Program-made: the position numbers and the translations under genes | Notes under the pieces: model-generated | Database searches by the model: none | Told to the model about the DNA's origin: nothing | The model's input: only the letters and a program-made list of their open reading frames with translations | In this document: positions 10,538 through 20,779 of the stretch, one piece after another | Numbering within the stretch: the stretch's first letter is position 1 | How the letters are laid out: each line of letters opens with the position of its first letter | NCBI RefSeq assembly: GCF_901709675.1 | Contig: NC_051088.1 | Span: forward strand, 372,001 to 436,000 | Length of the DNA: 64,000 nt | From: Syngnathus acus | Taxonomy: Eukaryota > Chordata > Actinopteri > Syngnathiformes > Syngnathidae | Direction of reading: 5' to 3'

Positions 10538-12073
10538 TTGTGTGAAGGCGAAGGCCTTCACACATATGTTATTCTACTCCATTCACTTTATTAGTGTGAA
10601 GGTGAAACCTTCACACTATTGTTATTCCTGTCCTTTATTATTATTCTACATCTTCCGCTCACTTTTTTGTCCATTAACTACTTCCACATACTTCAACCGA
10701 TTCACTCCGTTCCACTTTTCACTTATTCCAAATATTCATGACATGGGTGCTTACATTTTTTTCCTTCCAAAAATTTTCCGTTTTCACAAAATTCACAAAT
10801 TTCCGGCAATTTTTTCCCCATTCATTCTTAATGGCAGATTCAACATTTCACATTTACGTTGTTCCAGTTTGAAATTCACATCATTCAACACATTCAAATC
10901 ACATTGGGGACATTCCCAAACTTGCCAAATTCAAAATTTTCACGTTTTCATCTTTTATTTTGAAATTCACACCCAATTCACCAATATTTCCTTTTTCCCT
11001 TCTCATTTCTACATTTTTCAACCCATTCAACCCATTCCAACTTTCAACTGTTCATCCTTTTGCCTACCTATTCCACAACTTCCCACTTACCAAAAACTTC
11101 ACATCTTTTATTTTGAAATTCACACCCAATTCCTTTTTCCCTTCTCATTTCTACATTTTTCAACCGATTCAACCCATTCCAACTTTCAACTGTTCATCTT
11201 TTGCCTACCTATTCCACAACTTCCCACTTACCAAAAACTTCACATCTTTTATTTTGAAATTCACACCCAATTCTCCAATATTTCCTTTTTCCCTTCTCAT
11301 TTCTACATTTTTCAACCGATTCAACCCATTCCAACTTTCAACTGTTCATCATTTTTCTACTTATTCCACAACTTCCCAAAAACGTCACATCTTTTATTTT
11401 GAAATTCACACCCAATTCCTTTTTCCCTTCTCATTTCTACATTTTTCAACCGATTCAACCCATTCCAACTTTCAACTGTTCATCATTTTTCTACCTATTC
11501 CACAACTTCCCAAAAACTTCACATCTTTTATTTTGAAATTCACACCCAATTCCTTTTTCCCTTCTCATTTCTACATTTTTCAACCGATTCAACCCATTCC
11601 AACTTTCAACTGTTCATCATTTTTCTACCTATTCCACAACTTCCCAAAAACTTCACATCTTTTATTTTGAAATTCACACCCAATTCTCCAATATTTCCTT
11701 TTTCCCTTCTCATTTCTACATTTTTCAACCGATTCAACCCATTCCAACTTTCAACCTTTTGCCTACCTATTCCACAACTTCCCACTTACCAAAAATTCCA
11801 AATTTGAAATTCAACCAAATTCTCCAAAATTTCGTTTTTCTACTCTAATTTCTACATTTTTCAACCGATTCAACCCATTCCAACTTTCAACCTTTTGCCT
11901 ACAACTTCCCACTTACCAAAAATTCCAAATTTGAAATTCAACCAAATTCTCCAAAATTTATACATTTCTCAAGTAATTCAACACGTTTCAACGTCATTCG
12001 GCAGCATTCCCCGAAGAAGTTATTCCTACATTTCGCCTTCACACGCAATTTCTCCAGAAATTGCACATTCTAG
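10538..12073 (+). mobile_element. Helentron/HINE-like element, array copy 7 (long subfamily)
   Basis: The head at 10540 is followed by a second hairpin at 10594 in which both arms have changed together (GTGTGAAGGT / ACCTTCACAC). The 5' block is longer than in copies 1-6. It includes the CACATCATTCAACACATTC stretch near 10880, shared with the reversed copies at 1-808 and 49366-49867, which suggests a founder or older subfamily. It ends with hairpin and CTAG at 12073, where the right arm of the host TIR transposon begins. Confidence 0.65.
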
Positions 12074-12749
12074 TTGTTATTTATTATTATTATTCTTGCC
12101 AATAAAGCAATAAAAACTGAACCACGTCTTCCCTCCTGTGTACTGACCAACACCCGGGGGCGAAAAGAGCAGAACCATCCGAGCCAACCCCCTATACAGT
12201 CCTCAGGCTCCCCAACAATAGCGGTAGCAGTTGGTATTATTTTATTGCAATGTTTTTCCTTATTCAGATTTGATTCAAGACTACAGTTAGACTTCACATT
12301 GATGGTTAATGCAGTTATTGCAATTTTGTTGTTTTATCACAGTAGATTGGTTTATTTACATTTCAAAATCCAGAAGCCATTCATTTACAAATGTGATTGC
12401 ACTTTAGTTTACATATTTAAATGTTCAGATATTAAGATGTGATTCTTGCATTATTTGAATGAGGCAAAATAACATGCTTTTTCTCTCGAATATATTGTTA
12501 TAATCATTTGTTTCAGATGTAATTATTTTCCGTATAAAAAATGAATTTAGTGTTCAAAAAGTATTTTTTCAAACTTGAGTCTTGAAAAAGAGGGGGTCGT
12601 CTTATAATCGGGGTCGTCTTATATTCGGGCCAATATGGTATTACGCTTTCTATCCATTCTGTGAACTTGTCAATGCTAGAACCAGGAGCTCTAAAGACAC
12701 AGCTTATAATGATATTTTATTTTCAACACAATTATGTATTGTGAGAAAT

Positions 12750-13280
12750 TCAAGAAGGTTGTCCACCACCTGTGTCATAGCCGTCTACAATCTTGAAATT
12801 CATATTCAAATCAAAATAGATTGCAACACTACCCCCACCTTTACTCTGTCTGTTGTTATATATGAATTGATAGCCTTCCATCTCAAAATGCATTTCCTTC
12901 TCAGCCGTAATCCAAGTCTCAGAAACAGTAATTATATTAAATGGTTGTTTGAATGTGTTTAAATACTCCCTAATGCTACTAAAATTTGTATATAGACTTC
13001 GGCTATTGAAATGGATAATAGATAGCTTATCCTTTGTTAAGATGTCCCTGTTATACTGATCATTGCTGTAGTAATGGCATGTGTTGTTTATGGTGGAGAA
13101 GAAGTTGTTGTCTGGGTCGATGTCCTGATCTATGTCCAGGGTGCTGCTTTCACTGTAATCAAACGTTAGTTGGAGTTGTTCATGTTCCTGTATCCACTGT
13201 ACTACTTGTCCATTGTTGCTTGATGTAGGTTGAGTACTGTCCCTGAGCATTATGTTTGCACTTGGTGTTGTTACCTCCAT
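12750..13280 (-). pseudogene. Non-LTR retrotransposon endonuclease fragment (CR1/jockey-type)
   Basis: An open frame of 176 codons whose second half reads as the start of an apurinic-like endonuclease domain: LSIIHFNSRSLYTN, then a conserved SETWI motif with the catalytic glutamate, then SKGGGSVAIY. The first half is acidic and not recognised. The frame ends in GGGQPS just before the transposon border. The rest of the endonuclease and all of the reverse transcriptase are absent, so this is a 5' fragment of a LINE ORF2 and not a host gene. The exact clade is uncertain. Confidence 0.6.
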
Positions 13281-14373
13281 TCAGTTCCAAGTCCAATCCA
13301 GTTGATTTTTTATCTTCCCACATGCTGTGTTCTATGCAATGTAGTGACGCTTAATTGTTGAATCACATTATTTGATAATTTTCCTTTTGACACATAAACT
13401 CATTGTTTTAACCTACATTTCTTCTCCAGGCTGTCATCAACTTCACATACATGTATTTATTGTTGTATTAATTAAATGTTTTGCAATGGAAGATAGACTC
13501 ACCGGGTGTTTAGTTTGTGGCAAGCCTTTTTCATAGCTGATGTAATAATCATATAGGCTGAATGAATATTAAGGACATTAATGAACGAGCATGAGAACAA
13601 CATATTTAAAGAAATATGCTTGTACTAAAAGCCATTTCCCGCATTGAAAACGGTAAGAACGTTTTCTGTAGGCTAGCAAAAAAGCCATGATAGTGTAACA
13701 CATTTACCTGAAGTTCGTCCAGCATCAGTGGCATTCCAGGAGCTTGAAATGCACCAAAAGCAAAGAAACATAGAAAACCAAACTGGAATTAAAAACAAAT
13801 TGAGTGATTCGCTGAGCGTCGTAGCACGAGTCAAGCCTCGTTGGAACGCATCCAAAACAAATAGAGTACAACACAAGCATGAGAGCATTTCCCGCGGCCA
13901 CCAGACATTAAATGTGTCGTATCTATAAAACCGTAGCAGCACAAACAAAAGTTATTACAGCACAAACCAGCAAAAACGAAGCACAAACAGATGGTACCAT
14001 TTTTGGTCAATTTTGTAGTGGATGGGTGGCTGGGTGAACTCTGGATGACTTAAAAATGCATCTCTCATAACTAAAACACCGTAGCAGCACAAACCATTTT
14101 TTTACGGCATAAAGACAGCACAAATGAAACAGACCATTTCCCTTAAATCTTGCATTGGGTGGGGGGCCAGGTTCATGCAGGTGTCAAACCTAAAATTCTT
14201 TACAAACATAAAATGAAATACTATTAAAAATAATAGGGACATTACAGCGGGCCCTAATATTTAGGCACTCTCCTTACTAATGATCAATTATAGCTGTAAT
14301 AATAGCTTGTTGGCATTTCTATTCAGACAAATGAGTGAGTCCAAAAGCTTAAAATTATTGTCAGGATTTGTAA
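13281..14373. other. Intronic sequence without a recognised gene
   Basis: AT-rich sequence with no exon of the host gene. Two short parts repeat each other (CCGTAGCAGCACAAAC near 13928 and again near 14082), which suggests an old unclassified repeat. Nothing else was recognised. Confidence 0.5.
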
Positions 14374-15214
14374 TTTACCGTGATTTCCCATGCATAATGC
14401 GCAAAATTTAACTAATTTATTGTCCTAAAATCTGGGGTGCGCATTATGCATGGGTACAACAATTTTTGAAGAAAATCTCCCTCGAAATAAAACTTGAAAT
14501 CACACCTTTCTTCTTGTTTGTTGTCAATCGCGCATCGCATTCAGCCATCCTGCCCTACACACTTAGTCAGTAAAATTCATAATTGACGACACATCGTTTG
14601 ATGCGATGGTGCAATCCTTGATGGTGTGTTATTGTCAAATATTGTTTGTTTTTTAATCTCCATCGCAGACCGGATATCATACGGAGGCCGCCATGACAGT
14701 ATGCGCAGAACGGATGCGCAAGACCCGTCAGCTATATAAAGAGCGAGAGTTCAGTTCTCTACCTATTAGTTTCAATTCACAGTTTAATTAGCAGTTTCAA
14801 TCAGCAAATAACAAAATTACAGGTAATATTTTATTTCACAACACTTTGCCTTGTTCCTTTCTTCTCTGCTGTTCACTTCAAACACGCTCCATACGAACAC
14901 AATGCTCTCGTATCAGACGCTTGCTCGATCACCTGCTCGTTAGCTGTCACAATGTACCCTACACAAATCCGAAACATTTCTCCGCTATCGAGTTTGCTAG
15001 CGCATGCGCAGTGATACTGACCGGCAGAATAACATCCGGTTCTTCCCAAAGATGATCTTTTTTCTGAAATAATTTTACGTTTACGGACTTAAGTAAGAGT
15101 CAAAATTTGGGTGCGTATTATACATGGGTACAGCCTTTTTTCCAGCATCGACATGCCATTTTTAGGGTGCGTATTATGCACGGGGGCGTATTTTACATGG
15201 AAAATCACGGTAAA
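14374..15214 (+). mobile_element. ~0.8 kb TIR element, copy 1
   Basis: The ends are inverted copies (TTTACCGTGATTTCC on the left, GGAAAATCACGGTAAA on the right). Just inside each end the CGCATTATGCATG-type motif repeats. The interior matches the element at 24722-25527 in opposite orientation along its full length. A TATA-like box (CTATATAAAG) lies near 14732, and the element may carry a Pol II promoter. There is no transposase frame. Both copies can be drawn as flanked by TA, which would suit a Tc1/mariner-like element, but the superfamily is not established. Confidence 0.65.
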
Positions 15215-15359
15215 AGGAATCGACCATTTTTCAATCACAAGGTCAATTTATGTTGTTTTTTTTGGATTGCATTTTCAATTGTAAGAATTTTTTTGGAGGA
15301 TTCACTAAATAGATATTTTAAAACACCCCACTGGAAATATAAGGGAAAAGGGGAAGTGG

Positions 15360-15714
15360 AACGCCGGACTGTCGGTCTGGTTGGTGTGGCTGAACAGAAG
15401 AGGGCAGCGCGTAGTCTTGGTCAGGGGCAAGCAGTAGGTCGAGGCAGGCGGCGATCAGAGTGTGGTCAAGGGCAGACGAGGACAGGCAACGAGCAAGGCG
15501 AGTCGGGTTGGAACACGGGCAAAGTCAGCAACGGGAATCATTCAGTCAGAACACAGTGAGCAGTGGCGTCACGGGCAGGATAAGGAGATGAACCAACAAC
15601 CACTGTCTTGATTCACAGGGTTTAAATAGAGCTGACCTAGCGAGCAGTGGCAGGTGCTGGTGATTGGCTTGATTGGGGGCGTGGCTAGACGTCAGGTGAC
15701 GCAGGAACGTGACA
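15360..15714 (-). repeat. LTR-retrotransposon LTR remnant
   Basis: On the minus strand the segment starts TGTCACGTTCCTGCGTCACC, has a TATTTAAA promoter-like box, and resembles in layout the gypsy LTRs at 37438 and 41717 (a TGTCACGT start and a CCACGCCCC motif). The 3' border is not clear and no internal region follows. It is probably a truncated gypsy LTR. Confidence 0.45.
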
Positions 15715-15784
15715 AATAAGGCATATGACCATGCCTCTCCACTCCCTCCATGAATTGGTGTGCATCACAAGAGGGACAGATTTC

Positions 15785-16035
15785 AAAGTAAAAAAAAAGT
15801 CAAAGTCTGCTTTATTGTCAACCTCCTCACATGCCAAGACACACAAAGAAATCGAAATTACGTTTCCACTATCCCACGGTGACAAGACATAGTACACGAC
15901 ATACATACAAGCAAACAACACAAAATAAAAACAAGAAGGCACAAACAATGAATAATAAGAGTGATGAGTAAATAATAAATAAACAAATAACACAATAAAT
16001 AAATAAATAAGAGGAGCAAAACGGAGCAAGTGTGC
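15785..16035 (-). mobile_element. 5'-truncated L2/CR1-group LINE 3' end
   Basis: On the minus strand this reads a LINE 3' untranslated tail: CACCGTGGGATAGTGG, a TTTCTTTGTGTGTCTTGGCA motif, then TTGACAATAAAGCAGACTTT and short TTTGAC-like tail units. The same tail occurs at 16850-17000 with a different 5' part. Only the terminal couple of hundred bases are present. The opposite end passes into an AAATAAATAAAT-rich stretch. Confidence 0.5.
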
Positions 16036-16190
16036 ATACAGCAGACAGTCAGAATATAGCGCAAAAGTACAGGACGCTACGCAGAAGGGGGGCCATTCAA
16101 AATCATGGTAAATACATTCTCAATCAAAATATCAGGGAACAACCAAATTGTATGTGGACATCTTTGTTTTTGTCACATCTGTCTTTCATA

Positions 16191-16260
16191 AGTTACCAAG
16201 ATAAACTAAATAATTTATGAGCTGAAGTTACCAAGATAAACTAAATAATTTATGAGCTGA
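16191..16260 (+). repeat. Perfect 35-bp tandem duplication
   Basis: AGTTACCAAGATAAACTAAA plus TAATTTATGAGCTGA occurs twice with no difference. It is non-coding. From here to 16758 I recognise no gene; the sequence has scattered open frames without a family match. Confidence 0.85.
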
Positions 16261-16758
16261 CTTACTGTAAGGGTTCATTAGACTTTCCACAGAAGTCCAG
16301 CTATGGGGTACTCCCTCCACCACCTATCCTAAAATGAGCTGTTTTAAAGGGCCACAGCTAAACGGATGGCCTCATCGTTGGAAGTCCGGTGAAGCTTCGA
16401 ATCTTTCTAAGTCCCAACTTTTAAATCTCCAACCAAAAGCCAACCTCTGAGGCTTGTGTAGGAGTTATCTGAAATTGACGCACCCAAGCTGGCTAATTGG
16501 CAGATCAATGCCGCTGCTTTTCGTACAAAGTCTGTGTTAATGGCAGGCATCAGCGATGGAGAGGTCTGGTAAACAAGGTGCTCCTGGCCACCTCTTCGGT
16601 GGTGGCGAAAGCGGTCGGCGACAGTCAGGGAGCTTCTTGGCTGCATAAACGGGCAATGCAGCCAGTTGGTCTGGCAAAAAGGCTGCCTTGAGGGCGGGGT
16701 GTCTGTAACACAGAGCCCCATGTCTAGATGGTAACAAGCTGAAATCGTTCTGCTAAGC

Positions 16759-17817
16759 CAGGGGTGTCAAACTCATTTTATTCGCGGACCGCATTGTAGT
16801 CATAGCTTCTTTTGGAGGGCCATTATGACTGTCAACCCAAATAAATCAGAGTCAGAGTCAGCTTTATTGTCAATTCCTTCATGCGAAGACACACAAAGAA
16901 ACCGAAATTCCGTTCTCCCTATCCCACGGTGACGAGACACAGCACACGAATAACACACAAGTAAAACAACGGGGGAGAGAGTTCAGGACCCCAACAGTCT
17001 GGAGATCACAAACTTCGCCAGTGGCGAGCAGTGCTGGCATCCCACAACAGAGCCCCGGCACCATTCGTCACGGATGTAGATGCACAGTCCACCTCCTCGC
17101 GATGGTCCCCCTCGTACAATGGCCCGGTCCGCCCGATAGCACGCCATCCGCTCCAGATGCACAGCAGTCACGCACTGTCCGGTCCGTAGAACTCAGCAGG
17201 CATGGCGATGTCCAGCGATCGAACGTCCGCCAGAAGAATGGAAGGCACGGCCGGGCGAGCTGGGTTGGCCGCCAGCCTGGCCCGGACGCCCAAACGGGGG
17301 AGGAATAGCAGGCGAGTCCGGCGACGCTCCAGGACGGAGCAGACCGAGCGCCTTTAATGTCCCCGCTTCAAAGTCCAGATCGCCACAAAACTCGCTTTCG
17401 CCGATGTCGAGCAGAACCAGCCCGGCGCACTTGTAGCACAACCCGGTACGACGAGACGAACACACAAAACTGTCGGACAAACCCACAGTAAACGACAAAA
17501 CAAAACACCGTTCGGGACAGAGAGAGGCCGCTGCGTGTGCACGCGCCGCCATCTTACTTGTATGATGACTTAAATGTATGAGCACCTCATATTACATACA
17601 GTAAAAGCTACAAAACAAACTGACAAATAACTCGTTTTCAAATCAGACGAGTAAAAACTGGTCAAATATTTAAAAAAAAAAGATATTGTTAAAAGTGAAG
17701 ACAATTTGCAATTCTAGTAATGACACACGAATTTGATGCACAATTTGTCTTCGCGGGCTACCTAAAATGATGTGGCGGGCCGTATCTGCCCCCCGGGCCT
17801 TGAGTTTGACGCCTGTG
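16759..17817 (+). mobile_element. hAT-type transposon with a LINE inserted in it
   Basis: The left end is CAGGGGTGTCAAACTCATTT; the reverse complement of the right end is CACAGGCGTCAAACTCAAGG. The flanking 8-mers TGCTAAGC (16751-16758) and TGCTAATC (17818-17825) agree in seven of eight positions, the 8-bp target duplication of hAT elements. GC-rich CGGGCC motifs sit next to each end. A LINE remnant (about 16850-17575) fills most of the interior, and no hAT transposase remains. Confidence 0.75.
16850..17575 (-). pseudogene. Internally deleted L2/CR1-group LINE
   Basis: The minus strand begins with a 5' region reading KMAARAHAAASLCPERC and FTVGLSDSFVCSSRR. It then has an endonuclease piece with YRADRAIVRGG and RGGGLCIYIRDEWC (about 17130-16990), and passes straight into the 3' untranslated tail (TTTCTTTGTGTGTCTTCGCA, TTGACAATAAAGCTGACTCT). 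The rest of the endonuclease and all of the reverse transcriptase are missing. It is nested in the hAT element. Confidence 0.6.
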
Positions 17818-18291
17818 TGCTAATCTCTTCTATTTAGCCATCAAAAGCGAATTCTGCCTCCACAAACCACAGGAGCTAGCGGGAGCTAACTGCCATGTCT
17901 GTCTTGCTGTCTGCCTTTGGACCTGTAACAACTTTAATGTCGCTGAATATTGTATTCCTGCAAATGTCCACTTCAATCTGTAACAAATATTTTTAAAACA
18001 GTCAGCACTATATTTTTGATTTTGTGGAGGATATAGTTGGTTTTGCTCAAAGGATCTCACTTTGAGGCAAGTAAATCTGGATTATTGTGCTGAACACGTT
18101 CCTATTTTCACATGTTAAAGTGAACAAGAGTAGGAATATGCATATTGTCGCTCTCTGAAACCTCAAACTGTCAAAGTGACAACTTAGCAGGAACTCAAAA
18201 GATACATCAGCTTGTTTGGATTTCCCAGGCACCTCTTTATTCAAGTTGTATTATGCCTGATATTGCTATACCACACTTGCATCAATAGTAC
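17818..18291. other. Intronic sequence, nothing recognised
   Basis: Between the hAT element and the Rex3 fragment. No exon, RNA gene or repeat boundary was identified. Confidence 0.5.
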
Positions 18292-19567
18292 ATCCAACCA
18301 TCCATCCATTTTCGACCGCTTATTCGCAGTCGGGTCGTGGGGGTAGCAGCAGCTTCGGCAGGGAAGCCCAAATTGCCCTCTCCCCTGTCACTTCGTCCAG
18401 CTCATCCTGTGGGATCCCGAGGCATTACCAAGCCAACTGAGAAACATAGTCTCTCCAGCATGGCCTGGGCCGTCCCCGAGGCCTCCTTCTAGTTGGACAT
18501 GACCAAAATCCTAATCAGATGTGCGAGCCACCTAATCTTGCTCCTCTCAACGTGCGGAGCAGTGGCTCAACTCAGAGTTCCTTGCGGACGACCCTATCTC
18601 ACCATCTCCCTAAGGGAGCCCAGACACCCTGCGGATGAATCTCATTTCGGCCACTTGTATCTGGGATCTCGTTCTTGCGGTCACAACCCACAGCTCGTGG
18701 TGAAAGGCTTCTTCACTACGACAGACCAGCGCTGACAAGTGCTGATTTTCAGCCCAACTGCTTAACACTCGACTGGGAACCGCTCCTCAGAGAGTTGAAG
18801 ATTGTGGCTTGAAGGAGCCAACAGCATCACATCATCACCAAAAGCAGAGATGTATTAAAACAGGATACAGTCTATGCCTAGGCTGTGCCTCGAAATATTG
18901 TCCATTAAAGTTATGAACAGAATCGGTGACAAAGGGCAGCCTTGGCAGGGTCCAACCCTCACCGGAATCAAATCCAACTTATTGTTGGCATCGGTGATAC
19001 AGGGACCAAACTGCCCTGATCAATGGGTTCGGTAGCCCGTACTCCCGAAGCACCCCTCACACAACTTCTCGAGGGACACGAACAAACGGCTTCTCCAAGT
19101 CCGCAAAGCACATATAGACTCGATGTGCGAACTCCCATAAACCCTCAAGGACCCTGCTGAGGCTGTAGAGTTCGTCGACTTTTCCATGGCCGGTGAAAAT
19201 CACATTGCTCCGCCTGAATCTGAGATTTGACCTCCTGACATCAGGTTGCGGTCCACAATTTCCTCAAAGCTTTCTTGGAGTCAAAGAGTTTTTCCTTCAG
19301 CAACTGCCGAAGCTGCATTTTGTTTGGCCATCCAGTACCTGTAAGCTCCCTGTGGAGTCCCACAGGCCAAAAAAGCCTAATAGGGCTCTCTCTTCAGCTG
19401 GCTGCTGTCCTTTACTGGCATTGTACATTCGTGGGTTCGGGAACTAGTGGGAACAGGCACCAACCACCCTATGGTTACAGCTCCAATCAGCCGCCTAAAT
19501 AATGGAGCTCTCCTCATACTCAATGTCCCCCGCCTCCACTGCGTCATGGATAAAGTTCTGCTGGGGC
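18292..19567 (-). pseudogene. Rex3/RTE LINE fragment
   Basis: On the minus strand the sequence follows the Rex3 copy at 31465-34748 from its CATCC-rich 3' tail through the reverse transcriptase and connection region. It has many small indels and stops, so no long frame survives. Homologous landmarks include the GACAAAGGGCAGCCTTGG and GATACAGGGACC regions near 18930-19000. A deletion near 19270 joins reverse transcriptase to linker sequence. It is an old copy compared with those at 31 kb and 59 kb. Missing parts: the endonuclease and 5' end. Confidence 0.75.
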
Positions 19568-19616
19568 GTGGGGCTTATTTTGATCTTATGATTATTTTGA
19601 AGTGCTGACTTAGCAC

Positions 19617-19960
19617 TGTTAATTCTGCCTGTGCTTGCTGTAAACTTGAGTTGTGCCCCACCCAGGAGTGTAAACATCTGCTAGCTGACCATTGTGAAGA
19701 TAAAGAGATGAGACCACCTCTGCAACTTGCTAGAACCAGTTTGCAGAGACAAACCCAGCAGGAGCTTTCACAAGATAAAGACATGTTCTGCACACCTTGC
19801 CTTCCTTGTTGACAATAAAAACAATTGCTGCGGGAGGAGAGTTCTGAATTGCTACCAAGCACTTTTATGTTGCCCAAAGTTGATGATGGCTCTCCCCGCC
19901 TGCAAAATGCGTAAAATAGCCAAACTGTCTCTTGTGTGGTTCTTGCATGAAAGGTAGAGT
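19617..19960 (+). repeat. Possible LTR of a retrovirus-like element
   Basis: The segment begins TGTTAATTCTG and contains an ACAATAAAAAC polyadenylation-like signal. It ends with GCCAAACTGTCTCTTGTGTG and GTTCTTG, which recurs almost unchanged at 56205-56235 in another LTR-like segment. No internal coding region or partner is next to it, so it may be a solo LTR. Assignment rests on layout and the shared end only. Confidence 0.35.
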
Positions 19961-19974
19961 GAGGAAAAAACTCA

Positions 19975-20180
19975 ATCAGGTGCAGTGGTAAAGTGTTTGT
20001 TGTGGAATTGATCCTCAATCCTGGTGACCATGTGGAAGTGTTCTTGAGAAAGACACTGAACCTCTTGCCTTGCTTGGCAATAGCCTCCCAGTGTGTGTGT
20101 GAATGGGTGAATGTGAGGCATTTTGGGGACCATATGGTCTGTAGATAAAGCACGAAATAGGTGCAGCTCATTTGCCATTT
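19975..20180. repeat. SINE-like interspersed repeat
   Basis: It contains the sequence around CACTGAACCTCTTGCCTTGC, CCCAGTGTGTGTGTGAATGG and GTGAGGCATTTTGGGGACC, then a CATTTGCCATTTACCATT end. This layout is common in fish SINE and LINE tails. No tRNA-like head is visible, so the class is uncertain. Confidence 0.4.
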
Positions 20181-20355
20181 ACCATTCTGCTGGCGGTGGG
20201 AGTTAAATCTCTTTCTGAATGTTTTCTTAAGTGCCCAGTCCTGCTCTCTGTTGATACATGATAGACGTTTACTTTTCAACTATCGTGTCATGTCTACTGG
20301 GTCCATATTCGACTCCTCTTGTGACAGGAAAAGGGCACTCACGTTGCCGTTTCAG

Positions 20356-20515
20356 GTTGTGCCCCACGGGTGAAGGCCGCTAGCCTTCGAGCCCCACCTT
20401 TATGCCTGGCTACAGAGGGAGGCCCCGGTGACCCGCGTCCAGGCGAGGAAACACTTGGACCAATGTTTTTTACCATTATAAGTTTTTTTTTACCCGTGCT
20501 GCGTCTGGGCCCATA
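20356..20515 (-). repeat. Rex3/RTE 5'-end fragment
   Basis: This short piece matches the 5' terminal region of the Rex3 copy near 34475-34640 (GAGCCCCACC, CCCCGGTGACCCGCGTCC, GTCTGG). It is separated from the fragment at 18292-19567 and is probably the remaining 5' end of the same or another copy. Confidence 0.6.
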
Positions 20516-20779
20516 CATTGATTAAAAAACACCAAACATAACTCTGCGGCAGCCAGCACTTCAAAGTCCGCGGGCACGGCAAAACATGTTTCAAGCACCG
20601 ATGGTGCCAAACGGCTGTCCCACACAAAAACCTTCTTTAAAGTCTAAAGCCATAACTGATACAATAAAGCAATGGGCCGACTTTTAAGTGCATCAAGTGG
20701 ATATTAATATGAAACAGCAGCTTACCTTTGTGATGCACGACATGGGTCACGGATTTGTGAAAAAATAATAATTTGAACA

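Larger units (their letters stand above)
2890..11960 (+). repeat. Core satellite of ~134-bp units inside the array copies
   Basis: Several dozen units share TTCAACCGATTCAACCCATT, a CCTACCTATTCCACAACTTC part and an AAATTC-containing end. GAAATTCACACCC recurs at 3291, 3425 and 3559, an exact 134-bp period. Longer variants add CACTTACC or TCCAATATT. Two main unit types alternate between element copies. The run is interrupted at each copy boundary by the 3' block, CTAG and the next 5' block, so it is a higher-order repeat. Confidence 0.85.
1972..12640. mobile_element. TIR DNA transposon split by a Helentron-like array
   Basis: The left end (TACCGTTTTGGCCCGAATAT, continuing AAGACGA) and the reverse complement of the right end (TACCATATTGGCCCGAATAT, continuing AAGACGA) match over about 27 bases with three differences. 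Both arms then carry the motif GGGGTCGTCTTATA again. The left arm runs to about 2385 and the right arm from 12074 to 12640. The 9.7 kb between them is the tandem array. No transposase is recognisable in either arm. The pairing of the ends is seen in the sequence; that they belong to one insertion is inferred. Superfamily not assigned; flanking TA is possible. Confidence 0.55.

Noticed and set aside
2608-12073. Regular repeats resembling a CRISPR array
   Set aside because: The units are about 134 bp, directly adjoining and without unique spacers, in a vertebrate genome.
12750-13280. Possible host gene exon
   Set aside because: The protein contains an endonuclease motif of non-LTR retrotransposons and no flanking exon supports a gene.
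15107-15559. 150-codon plus-strand frame
   Set aside because: It runs across the border between the TIR element and an LTR remnant, so it is a chance fusion of repeats.
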